From Chrysomallon squamiferum (lineage: Eukaryota; Mollusca; Gastropoda; Neomphalida; Peltospiridae), in assembly GCA_012295275.1 (NCBI GenBank), contig CM022671.1, positions 35,977,683 to 36,041,682 on the forward strand: a stretch of DNA of 64,000 nucleotides, given 5' to 3'. A model generated the notes under the pieces. That model ran no database searches. It worked only from the letters and a program-made list of their open reading frames with translations, and had not been told where the DNA came from. Position numbers and translations under genes: made by a program. This document shows positions 31,457 to 46,159 of the stretch, piece after piece (positions within the stretch are counted from its first letter, which is position 1; each line of letters opens with the position of its first letter).

Positions 31457-31546
31457 TTGTTTTGTGTTTATTATTTCAACAAACACGTAATTCCGTCATT
31501 GTTGTTTTGTGTTTATTATCTCAACAAACACGTAATTCCGTCATTA
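31457..31546. repeat. 45-bp direct tandem duplication
   Basis: ttgttttgtgtttattat... at 31457 recurs at 31502 with few differences, including cacgtaattccgtcatt. Confidence 0.85.
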
Positions 31547-31612
31547 CTGCTGTGTTTTCCTTCAGGGAAATCTGATCTTATTACGAAGCAAAAACATTAT
31601 TTGAAATAATTT

Positions 31613-31651
<39 letters not shown>

Positions 31652-32995
31652 TTTATTTTATTTTTATAGCTGAATTAAGTTTAGCACAGTTAACAAATTA
31701 TTCGAACAATTTGTAGTCGGATACCATTAATTTAATTCGCAAATAAAAATGATAATAAAAAATAAGTAAAAAAAAATATATAAATAGTACCCACGTATAA
31801 AATATATACGTACGTACATACATACACAGATACCGATAATCGATTGTATAATTAAATTAATTTGCTACCACTATTATTAAATTGTTCGATTATCCCTTGA
31901 CATTTAATGAAAATTAAATAAATAAGAGACAATGATATGTCAGACGTTTGTAGTAGTTGTTGCTGTAGACGCGTGCACCGTGGTTATGACATTAAAGTGA
32001 GACGTTACAGCGGTGACGTGGTTAGAGGTGATTTATTAGCAGCAACTACAGAATCTCTGAAATGTCATAACATTTTCTTTATTTGATTTACTGTCACACT
32101 GTTCACGTGGTTTATTTTTGTAATTTATTATTGGTTGTTATAACCAGTTTTTCACATTTAGCACACAAACATCCCCACGCATACATACCAGACAGACATT
32201 TACACATACACACACAAACGTACAAAAACACACACAAATATACACAGACACGTAGACACACGCATACGTACACATACACACGTACACACTCTCGCACACG
32301 TACACGGACAGATATATAGAGTTACCAGTATTAACTTAATTATACTATTCGATTTTCATTTAAGCAGTCACTACATTAACCACTAATTTTCAAATCACTG
32401 TATAAATTTGTATTAATGTTGTAAAATGTTAGAGTAACGTCCCCTGGGTGGCATTTATAAATATAATAATGATTAAACAGACATCTGCTTGACAATGGTG
32501 AATATGTTTACTGTTTCATCTCAAATTTATACTAAATTACATTGTTAAACCATGCGGTACTTCTGAAAACGATGTTACATAATTTGTTTTAGTTTTTTAG
32601 TTTATTTACTTACTTACTTACATACTTACGTACTAATTAATTATTATTACAACTACCACTACCACTATGACATTAAAATCCTTTAAAATTGTGTTGACTG
32701 CAACACATAACATAATAATGAAAATAATTCCGAACAGATAAAACCTTTATATTTGTTAAAATTAAAGCACAACGTGTATTCACGATAACTTAAGTTCATA
32801 CACACACACATACACACACATACACACACATGCACACACATACACACACAATTCTAAAGAAGAAGTATTTTTACAAATCATCATGGGTTAACTGGGTCTA
32901 CGCTAATGACCGCGAAGTGTGACAAAGTGACAGAAGTCAGTTACTGTGACACTGACTAGTCACTGAGTACTAATCTATCTAATATTCCAATTTCC
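31547..32995. other. Intergenic, no gene seen
   Basis: A long T-tract at 31615-31649, ACAC/ACAT-rich sequence at 32160-32310 and 32800-32850, otherwise unique AT-rich DNA. Confidence 0.6.
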
Positions 32996-34640
32996 CTTTC
33001 ACGTCAGTCCACTCTCTCTGTCCACTTCAGAAACAGACCCACCGTCCGCTGACAGGGACGTGGGAGAAATCGTCACGACGTCAGGCAGACCGAACGACGA
33101 CGTCTCATTGAAGGTGATCAAGTGACTGCAACGGGAACACGACTTGCTGGCATCAGTGAACGTCAGTGACAACAGCCACGGCAAACTGACTGCAGCGCGC
33201 AGTGTGATTAACCCTCGATTGAAATTCATGTATTCTGTTAACACCGCTTAAACAGTTTGTTTCTCGAACCCGCCGCGGTTTAACGAGACTCGGCGTGACT
33301 TGAAATATGCAGCCAGCTCAGCCCGCCACTGTCCTGTGTTATTTAGCAGCAGACGATTCCAGTTTCATTCACTTTGTAACGCTTTAAACCGCTGTATAAT
33401 TAATTCTACCGAGGGCACCGTAATGGTTGAATGTAATTTGAATTAAATATGCATCAGTTCTCAGTTAGACGTGTTTTATGTAATTGCCGGCAAAGCGGAA
33501 GAAACTAGTGCGATGGTTTAAATAACGGTACCACTCTGACATCATATGACAACGTACACTGACAGTCAAATAACCGTGTAATACTGACAGTCAAATAACG
33601 ATGTAATGCTGACAGTCAAACTGTGTGTAATATTAGTGACACGGAACACTGAGCTTTGCTTACTAATATTGTTTTATTTGCGTGGAATTCAGATCTCTCT
33701 TGCACTCTTAGCAGTGTTTTGAAACAGTGAAAAAAGACCTGTGTAAATGATGGCAGTAGAACTTGTTATCTAAGTAAAGACATCTGCAGTTCTTCACCTG
33801 CTAATAAAAAAAAAAAAAACCCCTGTGTTTTGTACAGCAGTGAGAAGGGCAGATCGCTCGTATTGTCAACTTGTAGCTAAGCAACGTGACGTTAATATGA
33901 TTAAGTTTTAATTGAAGGTCACCACTTTGAACAGCAGATCACTTAAGTTTTAGTTTTAAAGCAGCAGTTTGTTTTGTCTCTCCCTCTCTGTGAGATCAGA
34001 AAAGTTTAGATGATTACATTACTTCATCCTCATACTGATAATCATATTTTTTGAAAATAATAAAATTTATTTTTATTACTCGCTGTTTTCTTTATATTAC
34101 TAATTTTGTGTATTTATTTTATTTGTTTATTTATTTATTATTATGTTTTTAAATTTAATTTATCATTGCAGTCGCTTTCACTAAACGAATTTCTTTGACT
34201 TACAATCTAAAACTGACTTTCACAGTTTTTCAAAAGGTTTCCATAAATGTTTTGGGGCGAAAAAGAAACATATTTTGAAGTGAAGTTTAAAAACTAAACG
34301 ATGTTAATCGGTTTTTGTTTTGCTTTCGCTGAAACAATTATTTGTTGGAAAATCAAAAATAAAATATTTACCTTTTTATCATTTTGAAAGTCGAAAACGT
34401 CAATTAAATATTTTGCGTCTGTTCAGCTACTACTTTTTATTTATTGCTATATGACGTCACACAATTACTGACGCCTTAGTTACGCCGTGAAAAACGAACA
34501 AAAACTAAAGTAATTAGAAACCAAGTTAAGCCAATATCCGTATTAATATTTTGTTTAATTAAATAAATAAATAATTAATAGTAACAATAAAAGTAATAAT
34601 AACTAAAATAACAATAAAAAAAAAAAAAATAATAATAATA
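32996..34640. other. Intergenic island of higher complexity
   Basis: The 33,000-33,360 part is GC-richer than its surroundings with several CpGs. Open frames here resemble nothing I recognise. A 25-bp unit (ctgacagtcaaataacc...) is present three times at 33559-33632. A perfect CRE (TGACGTCA) is at 34452-34459. Confidence 0.55.
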
Positions 34641-37129
34641 ATAAAGAAAGAAAAAACAATTTGAAGATAGTTTAGAGTTATCTATTCTTAGAAATCTAAT
34701 TAGGGTTGTCTTTTTTTAGGAATGCCGAGTTTTAAAGAACATTTGAGTTCATCTTTACAGCAAATTTCACATCTAAGAGATCGCATCTATCGGGTAACAA
34801 GTTAAAATAGTTTTCTATTTTCCATTCAAAGATGGACATTTGCATAATCTTGTGAAGTAGCGATCTGTTTGCATCTATAAATTTGCATGTTGTGGTAAAT
34901 TCATGATTAGCCGATGTCAGTGACATTTCACAGAAAACAGTGAACGATTGAATTACACCGAGCTCATTCATCAAGACGTTTAGTCTGATATCTTCTTTAG
35001 TTTATCTTTCATCCATTTTTTTAAATCTTTAGTTCTCTTTATCTCTCGTTCTTTAGTTTTTGTCTCTGTTTTATTTTTTCAACCCTCTCTTTTTTTCTCG
35101 ACTAGTCTTTTTCGACTAGTCTTTTTCGACTCTCTTTTTTTAATTCACTTTTTCCATTTAATAATGGATTTTTTAAAAACAAACTGTATCCAGCAGGAAT
35201 TTGCAGCAAGACGTCAGTAGCTTAACTTTGTAATTATGTTCACTTTACCAGATGTTACAACAGAAATGTAACATTTAAAGCAGTTAGATTTAGTTTTAAA
35301 AATAGATAATTTAATAATGATGTAAAAGAAGTAATAAATGGTAAAACCAAAAACCTAATTTTTATTAATAATCCAAATATTTCTAACGAACAAAATTAAT
35401 AAATAAATAAATAAATATGAATGCACATATGTATGTATAATAAAATAATTTAGACAAAAATAACAGAACACTATAACTACATTCCACATGTGTTATTTCT
35501 AGAAACACACCACACACACACATACACGCGCGCGTTACAGTATCATTTTATCCTGCATTTAAATGAAATAAATAAAATATTCTTAATTTCGTTTCCTCAT
35601 TATTTTCAGTCTTTATTATTTGATATATTTTTCTTCATTACAATCTCCACACATGAAATTTTGTTTGACTTTCAGAAAGATGTAATTAAGTTTACTGGAG
35701 ATCAGATTTTCACGTCAAATAATCTTCTGTGAAACAATCATTGATATGTTTGTAAATGACGTTTTATTTACTGTTAGGTAGATACTGCTACTTAAAACTG
35801 TTACGAATACAATGAATAGACCCATTATTAAACATGTCAATGATTTTAACGATGACGTTGGTTTGAAAACTGATATTCATAGAAACCCACTTTAGACTGT
35901 TAATTGAATATGCATCACTTGAAAGTGATTAATGTGGAGGATGAAATTATTGCTCTAGTTGATGATATCTTCATATTCGTCTTACTTGAATTTAGTCTGA
36001 ATTCTGTGTTAGTGACCCCTTCACACGAAATGTGTACTAAGTATTTTTTGTGCAGGTTTATTATTTCTTTATTTACTTTTTATTATTGTTGTTGTTGTTG
36101 GTGTTGTCATTATTTATTTATTGTTTTGTTTTGATTTTGATTTTTTATGTTTAAGCTTTCAAAAATTTATCAAAATCTAAGCTTAGAATTAATACATCGC
36201 TCATTGTATTATGATAATATGAAAAACGTTGTATTATAAAATCGTTTTGGTCCGTTTTTCAGGCAGTTATTTTGACATATTAATAACTTCAGAAGTTGTA
36301 ATGTAGCTGACTAACCTTCACCAGATCGTACAAATTATTACATCAGATTTAAAATGTTTTAAATGTTTTAAATGTAAGACAGCAAACAGCAGAAGTTTCT
36401 GAAGGTTTTAAGTGAACTTGTGTGTGAATCGTACCAAGCGGTCAGTTTATGGTAATTACTACACACGTTCTGATGACGTTCTCTACTGAGAGCTGACAAC
36501 AGTTTACAGAACAGAATTTCCTTTACTGATGAGAGAATACTTTTCAGTGTTAGCTTTCAGTTAAAAACGTCCATTGTTAAATTATTAAACTAAATTATGT
36601 GTTTGGTATATATTAACACCAAAAATAAAAACATGTTGAGAAGATAATCGTTCATTCATTCTTTCATATTACTTTTTTTTTTTTTTTCTTCTTTTTTTTT
36701 TTTTTTTTTGTGTGTGTGTTTTTTTCCGATAAAGTAATTTATATAACATGGTGTCTCTATGGTTGTATATCATAGTCTCCTTGTCGATTTCATTATCTAT
36801 CAAATACCGCGCTGTTTAAAATAACGATATATCTTAATTATTACGTTTGATTCCTCTGTGTACACAAAGATAAACGGTCTGAGTTTCTATTCTTGTATTT
36901 CTCAAGTGAAGACTGAGAAAAGATCGGTTTCAGTCTCGTGCACTCAGTTTGATGTGGTGTGTGCTCTGAAATGTTTTGTATGGATTCCTCAGGGCTCGAA
37001 CAATTATCTCAACAAAAGATTATCAATTACTTTTTTTTTTTTTCTGATATACATGTAATTCGATTATGCCATGCGGTACCATATATGTTTTCTATGCTGT
37101 TTAATCTAACATAACTTTTATTAGTGGTA

Positions 37130-37180
<51 letters not shown>

Positions 37181-37528
37181 CCCTTTATAATTGTAACTTG
37201 TCCTAACAAGATATTATTGGATGTTCTGGAGAGAGTTGGTCTGGTATTAATGAGCAAGTTATGATTCTTTGCAGTGCACGTATAGTTTCTTCTGTTTAAT
37301 AAAATTTTGTAATATAAAGTTGTTATAATTACGTGAATTCGGCTTGATCTGTGCAGAAATTCTGGCGAATTTATTTTCTTTCTTTTATTTATGGAGTCAG
37401 GTCATGTGTTGTTGACAAATTTCAGGATGTTTTTCAAGGGAAAATCCACAGTTTCAGTAAAGTGGAATCACAGACACTGAGCAGAATGTAGCTTACAAGA
37501 TGAAGCAAATTTAGCAGAAGAGTTAAAT
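34641..37528. other. Intergenic, AT-rich, no gene seen
   Basis: Unique sequence with T-tracts at 36671-36709 and 37143-37180 and a small repeat of ctttttcgactagt near 35095-35130. Confidence 0.55.
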
Positions 37529-37835
37529 TAATAAATAAATAAGTCTAATAAATAAATGAGTACATAAATAAATAAATAAACAAGTAAATGAATAAATAAA
37601 TAAACAAGTAAATAAATAAATAAACAAACAAATAAATAAACAAACAAATAAATAAACAAGTAAATAAATAAATAAACAAACAAATAAATAAACAAACAAA
37701 CAAACAAACAAACAAATAAATAAACAAACAAATAAACAAATAAATAAACAAATAAATAAATAAATAAATAAAAATAAATAAATAAATAAACAAGTAAATA
37801 ACTAAATAAATAAATAAGCGAGTAAGTAAGTAAAC
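37529..37835. repeat. AAAT/AAAC tetranucleotide microsatellite
   Basis: About 300 bp of mixed AAAT, AAAC and AAGT units. Minus-strand ORFs of Leu/Phe/Tyr/Ile here are artefacts. Confidence 0.95.
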
Positions 37836-39204
37836 ATGAAGAAAAATCGACAAGAAATGAAACAGAGTTTGTGCTGCACCCACTGGACACGCTGCTGATT
37901 TGTGAGTTCTGACAAACACTGAACAGACAGACTTTTCACCTCCGAGTACAGCTCTCAGACCACGCTCACACTTCACACTCAGCCCCGCTCTGTGTGCTTA
38001 TTGATCACAGACGTCTCAAAGAAAGCAGTAATCGCGTTTGACCAGCAGCACTCTACAGATCTGCACTTTTTTTTTCATTTTGTCAAGCAGGAACGCCGTA
38101 CTCAGTCTGAAGAGATTAGTAGCTGTATCACTTCTCCTTCAGACTTTTGTCTCGCTACTTCGGCCACACGAGTCACCTACAAATACTTTTATCAAAGAGC
38201 ATGGCATCCATTTTTATATCTACGGGAAGAAGTAAGTTAAAGATTCATACTGCTACTCAGATTTCCTTTTTTATATATATATAAATATAATCGTTTAAAC
38301 AAAAAAATGCATGTTTGAAGACTAGTGTTTGTTAATATTGATAAATGAAAATAATAAAATAAGAGAGTGAGCAGTGCTGAGGATCGATCCTGCAGACTAC
38401 AGCGAAGCAGCGCTTGTGCCCCAGAACGACACAGGACTGTTAGTGTGGTAATTAATTACCGAAGTAGAGTTACTCACCCCAAAGATTAATTTCCCAGGAG
38501 TAAAGCGAGTTCACCTCTGGCAGTTCTCGGGTCAAAGGTTACACGTTACATCGATTCATCCTGCCCAGCGATTCTCTACATTATAAAGCAATTATTCTTT
38601 CATCCAAGTCATGTGTTTATTATTTATGTAAATTGTATCTAACTGGCGTCTTGCCGATTGTTAGCACCAGAAGCATACTGGGTATGCTGTTATTGTAGAA
38701 AATGATATCGGTTAATGTGAAATATTTCCAGCGATAAACTAGTAGACAGACAGACAGACATAAAAAAATGAAATAAATGAAAAGAAAGAAAGAAAGTTGG
38801 ACAGAATGAAATGCAGACAAACGGCGATACAAAAGATGAAGAGAAAGACGACAGACAAACACAGACAGTCAAACAAACAGACAGAGACAAACATGTAGAT
38901 ATTCGTTATCTGGTTAGATGAATAGTAGTATGTTACAAATGGGACTGTTATTGAAATATTAGGGCAAGAAGGTGACAAGAAAAATATTAATTTCAATATT
39001 ATTTGTACATGTAATTACTTTTAGCTCTACTAAAACGAATAAAGACAATATTTTACGTTTGTATTAGTAAGATGTTCTGTTTTCTTTAATGTTCATAAAA
39101 ACGTGACAACATTCGATCTTCGTTGTCATTCTTGACTTGTTCTTCTTACTTATAGTGCACTTTCATAAAAACATCTCTCCGATACGTTCATGTCTGAGAG
39201 ATGA
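37836..39204. other. Intergenic with a candidate SINE
   Basis: Unique sequence, GC-richer at 37,860-38,240 and 38,380-38,560. A run of ACAG/AAAG purine-rich sequence lies at 38745-38890. No convincing ORF. Confidence 0.55.
38360..38430 (-). mobile_element. Candidate tRNA-derived SINE fragment
   Basis: On the minus strand, GGGGCACAAGCGCTGC is followed ~20 bp later by GCAGGATCGATCCTCAGCAC, a B-box-like element (GGATCGATCC, 38381-38390) flanked like a T-arm. The block reads like the 3' half of a tRNA head. No second copy in the window confirms it. Confidence 0.35.
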
Positions 39205-39655
39205 ACACAGTGATATTTGATATATAGACACAGTGGTATTTGATATATAGACAGAGTGAAATTTGATATATAGACACAGTGGTATTTGATATATAGACAG
39301 AGTGATATTTGTTATATAGACAGTGATATTTGATATATAGACAGAGTGATATTTGATATATAGACAGTGATATTTGATATATAGACACACTGATATTTGA
39401 TATATAGACAGAGTGGTATTTGATACATAGACAGAGTGATATCTGATACATAGACAGAGTGATATTTGATATATAGACAGAGTGATATTTGATACATAGA
39501 CAGAGTGATATTTGATATATAGACAGAGTGATATTTGATTATATAGACACAGTGATATTTGATTATATAGACACAGTGATATTTGAGACGAAGACACGGT
39601 GATATTTGAGACGAAGACACGGTGATATTTGAGACGTAGACACAGTGATATTTGA
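39205..39655. repeat. ~23-bp minisatellite (about 19 units)
   Basis: Units of type agtgatatttgatatataga plus CA(C/G), 21-25 bp, drifting at the right end to a gagacgaagacac form. Confidence 0.93.
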
Positions 39656-40028
39656 CATCATTATTTTCCCTTTTTCCATTTTGACATTTATTTTGCGTTT
39701 GTCGCCGATATGAATGCTCACAGTGTTATCACATTAAGTGATTATTGTGAATACAACTCTCACCGGGAAATACAGATCTTTGTTAACGAATCGAACAATA
39801 TGTTGGATGTCTTGTAAATGCTTATAATTATTTGTTCAAAACGCTGTTAACACCTCTATCGTTTGTTTTTTCTATTAATTTGTGACAATACTTTTGTAGT
39901 TTAAATTCTTGTTGTTTTGTTGTTAGTACTTAACTTTGTCCTTGTTCAGACCGTATGCATAAAATTGTAAGGCTTCACACCATTATTTTTGTTGTATTCT
40001 TCTTCTTCTTCTTCTTCTTCTTCTTCTT

Positions 40029-40096
<68 letters not shown>

Positions 40097-41600
40097 GTGG
40101 TGGTTAAAAAGAGATAATGTTTTTATATATTGTTATATTAAATTATATATATATTCAGACCTTTTCCACGGCAGCAGATTGAGATTACATATGAAATACA
40201 TTTCCCGTTCTAACTGATGCATCATATATATTTCCTTTCAAGTCATTTTTCACAGCGGAAAACAACTGTTTAGATAAAAACTTAAATAACTCCGCTAAAT
40301 ACTTTTCTATAAGTTTATAAAACCTTTGTCTGCATCTCCAGCTATCATACAAGACCAGCATTAATAAAAAGCTTATATTATATATTCTGAAAAATTAATA
40401 TTCAAGAAATAGACGTTACTTTGTACATCTGTTGCAGAAGTGAACTGCAACTGCCTGTTTGATAACTTTGTTTTTTAACAGATTACGTTTTCTACGGCAA
40501 TGTGAGCCGATGATACGCTGAAAAATTAACACTAATACAATTACGAGAATAATGAGAGAGGATCTACAAGTGTATTGTGCTTTCATTCGCTAAGACGATA
40601 ATTGCGAATAGCAGTCAGTCCAGTTTAGATAATTTGATCGTTTCCTAATTACCAGTCGCTTTGTAGTTCGTTAACTAGCTACATCTGAAATAACGATCTA
40701 TCTCTGAGTTTTTCATTAAACCATTTGTTTTCTGAGCGGTTTTTTCTTCTTCACAGCTAACTATGATATTTGTTGTAACTGATAATGATCTGCATTGAAG
40801 ACATGCTGTAAAGACAAGTATTAGATGTAACTAAATTGCATTTGGAAACGTTTTTCTCTGCTTCAGCACTTTGCGTCCACTGGCAGACGTGAAGTCACCT
40901 GCCGCTCGCTGAACGGTGCTAAATTGGGATCAGTTCGTTTCGTTTAATTCGCTTCACTCGATAATTAACTTTTGAAGATTTCCTCCGAGGAGGCAGAAAT
41001 GTTAGTATTGATTAGCAGAGGCCAACAATTCCATCAAGTTTTCAAACTTTTAACTTTGCAGTTGGGGTTCAGTTCTTGTGGGTTTAGTCTTAAATTAACT
41101 TGATGTTATTTTCCATAATACGTTTTAACAAACCGATTTTTACATATTTATATATATATTTTTTTTTTTTTTAGTTTGAAATAGAATAAATGAAATAAAA
41201 TTATTATAAATAAATAAATATATATATATATATATATATAAAATGAGATTAATATTCATTTATACGTACTTTCTATATTTTTGTTTTTATTATTAGTATT
41301 AAGATTAAAGTAGCAACACGTTTTATTATTCATATTTTATATTTAACATCTTCTCAGACATGAAAACATTGTGTAATCCGTCTGGCTCAGGAGAATGGAA
41401 TTAAAAATAAAAGAATACGAAAGCCCATCGCGGTCATTTCTGCTATTAAAAAGTGTAAACCAAGTAGCAAACACTATAAATAAAAAGTCTTTCAATTATT
41501 CTACACCTCTAAAATTTTATTACGTTTGTTAATCTAGAGCGTGGTTTACTGAGTAAAATAAAAACAAATAAAATAAAAAGGCATAATGTAATTGAAATAT
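39656..41600. other. Intergenic with a TTC/TTA microsatellite
   Basis: (TTC)n at 39999-40057 passes directly into (TTA)n at 40058-40095. The rest is unique; 40,480-41,060 is non-repetitive with moderate GC. No gene seen. Confidence 0.6.
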
Positions 41601-42410
41601 TTTTTTTAACACACCAAATGATGCTGTATAATAGCGGCTATCGTAGTAGAAGCAGTAGCAACAGTAGCTGTAGTAGTAGTGTCAGTATTACTGTTGATGG
41701 TACTAGTAGTAGTAGTTGTAGTAGCGGTAGTAGTAGTAGTAGCAGCAGCCGCAGCTGTAGAAATAGTAGTAGTAGAAGAGGTAGTATAAGTAGTGATAAA
41801 AGTATTTTTCACAGTAGTAGTAGTAATAGTAATTGTTGTTGTAATTATGAAAACAATTTTTTCGGAGAAAAATTAGAATAAAGAAGGGAAGAAAAATGTT
41901 CAAAATAACTGATATGGTCTTCCATGTAAAAGAAGAAAACGCTTATTTTAAATGACACATGGTACAAATTACTTTGACTGACTGGAAGTATCTAAAAATG
42001 GTCAATAAAATTAAACAGCCAACACCGCCACGTGAAGCAGACTTGTCCGCGAGCTTTCAGTGGTTCTGTCTCCCAGCAGACGACTGTTCGCGCTGACCGC
42101 CTTTCCCGCCGTGTCTGCCGGGAGTTCTGTTTGCGGGTCTTTACGATATACACGATGAACCGATAAGCGCTCAAGTCTCACCACAGTTTTTGTACGATAA
42201 AACAAAGAGAGTGATACCGGCATTACAGGGAGATTTGTGACCAGATCCTCAAGTTCAAAGAGAGGATTTGACGATAACACCGAGATGACGGGCTGTTTGC
42301 TTCACAGTGAAAGAGAAATTACTTTCACGCCAATAGTTTTAATAGTGTCACGTCAATGAGCCCCTACTGCATCGATATCGTTTGGTAGAGTGATTCAAAC
42401 AGCTCAACGT
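41601..42410. other. AGT-repeat region then unique sequence
   Basis: AGT/AGC trinucleotide sequence at 41640-41830 makes false Ser and Thr ORFs on both strands. 41,990-42,400 is GC-richer unique DNA with no recognised product. Confidence 0.55.
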
Positions 42411-42414
42411 GTGT

Positions 42415-42416
<2 letters not shown>

Positions 42417-42501
<85 letters not shown>
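42417..42501. repeat. (TC)n microsatellite
   Basis: Pure TC tract of about 85 bp. Confidence 0.97.
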
Positions 42502-42504
<3 letters not shown>

Positions 42505-43595
42505 GATCAAGATCAAGATAAAAAAACCAAAATCAAATCAAATGAACAGCAGTAAAATTAACAGTAATGAGAAAATTGCGTGCTTAACGAAATAATGAAC
42601 AAAAACAAGAAATAATAAATATCAGATGATGCGTATTTATTTATTTAAAAAAAAAATAAACAAACATAAATATATAAAAATATAATAAAAATAATAATAA
42701 AATAAAATAAATAAATAAATAACGAAAGAAAAAGAGAAATAAAGCATAAACAACTTCGCTGTGTTAACGCAGATGTGTTTTGGTAATAAGACACAATTTA
42801 ATAAAATATCTGCTTGGAAACATAACCATAACGCAACTTCCGTGTTCCAGCAGACAAACAGACAAATTATACACAGAAATACACACACAGACAGAATGTC
42901 TGATAAAAAAAATAAAAATAAAAATAACAAAGCGGTTAATAAGTGAGCATTTTTTAAAAGAATTCTCCAGTCTTTATTAACATTCCGCACCTCAAAAGAA
43001 CTTCGCAGTTTCAGATATCAGTCGATAATTAACAAAAATGAAAAATAAAAGTAGCTGAAATTATCTCCACAGCAAAACCCAATAAACTGAGAAAACATTT
43101 AGAGAGAGAAAAAAGTTCAGTTTAATTTTAAAACGTCTTTCAGAAGCAGACGCCAGTCTTGCACGTGCAGTGATGACGATGCTGTAGTTTTGTGTTGTTT
43201 GTTTTTTAAATTTTATCTTCAGCTCCTCCAGTACCAGTCTCCCTCATTTTCTTCATCTACACGTCGAGTCAGCAAACTGGAATGGAACATAAAATCAGCA
43301 GCGTCTCTGATGTTACAGATCAATGATCGTTAAGTCACTCGCCTCAACAATCCAGAAAAAAATAAAATAAAGAAATATTATCTGTGTGATCTTCAGAGAG
43401 GAAATAGTTTTAAATTACCGGCTATCGCTTTTATTAACTCTAGAATTTCATCTTTCCCTTTTAGATCGATATACTTTGGTATCGAATACCAAAACTGTAT
43501 GCAGTGTTAAATGATGATGATGATAGTTTTAGTAATAATAATAACCATAAACATAATAAAAATAAACATAATAAAAAAATACAAATAAAAATAAA

Positions 43596-43629
<34 letters not shown>

Positions 43630-44400
43630 GCATCACCAACAACAACAAAACAACAACAACAACAACAATACTACTACTAATAAAATTGTGTCTGTTTGTG
43701 TGTATTCGTGTGTGTGAATTTCTAAGAGTCAGATAACGCGTATGTATGCATGCCAGTTTTTCAGATAGTACTGTTTTAATCAACGTTTCTCATATTTGTT
43801 CTGTTAATAATGTTCCATCTGTTTGGACGAAGTGAACATCGCTGACGTCGTTAACTAGGTGTTTACCACGAGCAGCACGGAGCTCCGTGGTCTGCGGGAC
43901 AAGCTGATTATATTTTCGAGTTAACGTCGATTCGAGATAAAGAGAAAGATATCGACACATCGAGGCTTTCTCGACGTCTCATCTGATATCACTGCGGTGG
44001 AATTTTCTCAGTCTTCTTCAAATGCTGTGACTTGTCCGTTTTACTCTTCAACTCGTCTGTCTTCCGTCTTCGGCCTATGGTCGTTTGGAAATACAATTTA
44101 GCCTGCGATAGCTTACTGGTTAGAAATATCGGTTGAAATGATATGAACTCACTCGTATACACTACACATGCTCACACAGACATACACAAATATAATCACT
44201 GTATTGGATCTGCTAATCAATTCTAGGTTTTTATGTGATGGTTTTTCCTCTTGTTCAAAAATCTTGTTTAAATTTCATTCTAAGATTAAGTAGAAAAGGT
44301 CAGTAGAAGTTACTTAAGCTCGAGTAGTGATACTGGGAAACAAACAACATGCGACTTAATTAATACAACAATTTATATAAACAATATATAAACAATAAAA

Positions 44401-44439
<39 letters not shown>

Positions 44440-44539
44440 CAAAACAAAACAGCAACAACAACAAAAATAAAATAAAATACGTCTAACAAACCTAAAAGGA
44501 AAACAGTGTTGTTATAATGAAAATGAAACTGAAACATTA

Positions 44540-44541
<2 letters not shown>
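42502..44541. other. Intergenic, mixed simple and unique sequence
   Basis: A-rich AAAT/AAT runs at 42640-42730 and 43550-43680, unique sequence between, and a perfect 8-bp inverted repeat with a 3-bp centre at 43475-43493. Confidence 0.55.

Positions 44542-44609
<68 letters not shown>
44542..44609. repeat. (CT)n microsatellite
   Basis: Pure CT tract of 68 bp. Confidence 0.97.
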
Positions 44610-44614
<5 letters not shown>

Positions 44615-45265
44615 TGTTAAATGCTATTAAACACATCGTATCAGTTTTCAGTAATTATGATCTGTTTCACTAATGTAAAAAACTCAAACTCATTATCACG
44701 TACAAAAAACAGCAGAAAGAAAAATAAAAACGTTGACACTTTCTTAGGTAACAGCTGCAGTTTCTCTCAGTCAGCAAATGAAAGAAAACATCACTCGTTT
44801 TTTTTTTTTTTTTTTTTTTTTTAACTTACTAAGACGTTACTACAATTCTGTATTCGAAATTCCGATCAAGGAATGAGAGCACCGCAGACAAGAGATCATG
44901 GCATAATTTATTATTAGCACTGAATTCAGTTAATAAAAGTTTACTTGGTAAATTTTCAAAGTTCATGACGTGTGAACATCAGCAGTGCACAGTTCCTTAT
45001 ATTTTACTTATATTTATTCGCTGTTTACTTTCTAAACAAAGCGTGATCCGAAGATCGCCTGCCAGATGAAATATTATGCGCAATTAATCTTGGTTATTGG
45101 CTTTATGTAACACCTCTGGCGCCTGAAATCAATACAGTTGTATATATAAAAAATAGATAGAACTTTCGGCGGCAAAAGGCTAAATCAGATTAACAGTCTG
45201 AGTTCTGTATCTTACAGACAGTTGATAGTGCAGGAAAAGAATTTTTACCATCGGATTTGCCTATC

Positions 45266-45353
<88 letters not shown>

Positions 45354-46111
45354 AGATAGATAGATAGAGAGACAGAGAGAGAGAGAAAAATCTAGTAGAC
45401 AAATAAACAAACAAACAAATAAATAAACAAACAATTATATAAATAAATAAATAAATAAGTAAAGGGATTTGGTCACTTCTAAAACGAATAAGTAAACCTG
45501 ATCTAATTTTCATTATCACTTATTTGACTTAACACGTAAAAGAATGCAGTTAGGGGGAATTTACTCTGAAACCGTTTAGTAATTGCCAGTGACATTTCAG
45601 TGACTGCCTGACGCCAAAGTGATTAAATGTCAACCAGCAGATATCGACTCGTCCCACCCACTCCTCTGTCCACCGCTGTCCGAAATGTGGACGCAGAAAA
45701 AAGAGTTTTGATTAATTTTGATGATTTCAGTCGCGTAAAAGTGGGAGAGATGATTGTTTCAAATGGTTTAACATTTCTTGTCTGAGATTTGTGTTAAAAA
45801 CATTTCACGTTCGTTCACAGCCGATTCAGTCAGATTGTTAAACATCAATACATACATGATTTCTAGAACAACGTCAATTTCTTCATAATGGATCAAACTG
45901 TTGAAACAGAGTCTGGCTGTGTGATAACATCAACTGTCAAGTTTAGACTAGTGTTGAAATCACAGGCTGTGGGTGCATGGTTCGTGTCATGACAGTAACT
46001 TAAACCATACTGACATGTAGAAGCAAAGCAGTTTTCAATGATTTAAGCATGAATATACATACATACATACATACATACATACATACATACATACATACAT
46101 ACATACATACA

Positions 46112-46159
<48 letters not shown>

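Noticed and set aside
32999-33244. 81-codon ORF in a GC-richer island
   Set aside because: No homology recognised and no splice-site pair around it; kept only as intergenic unique sequence.
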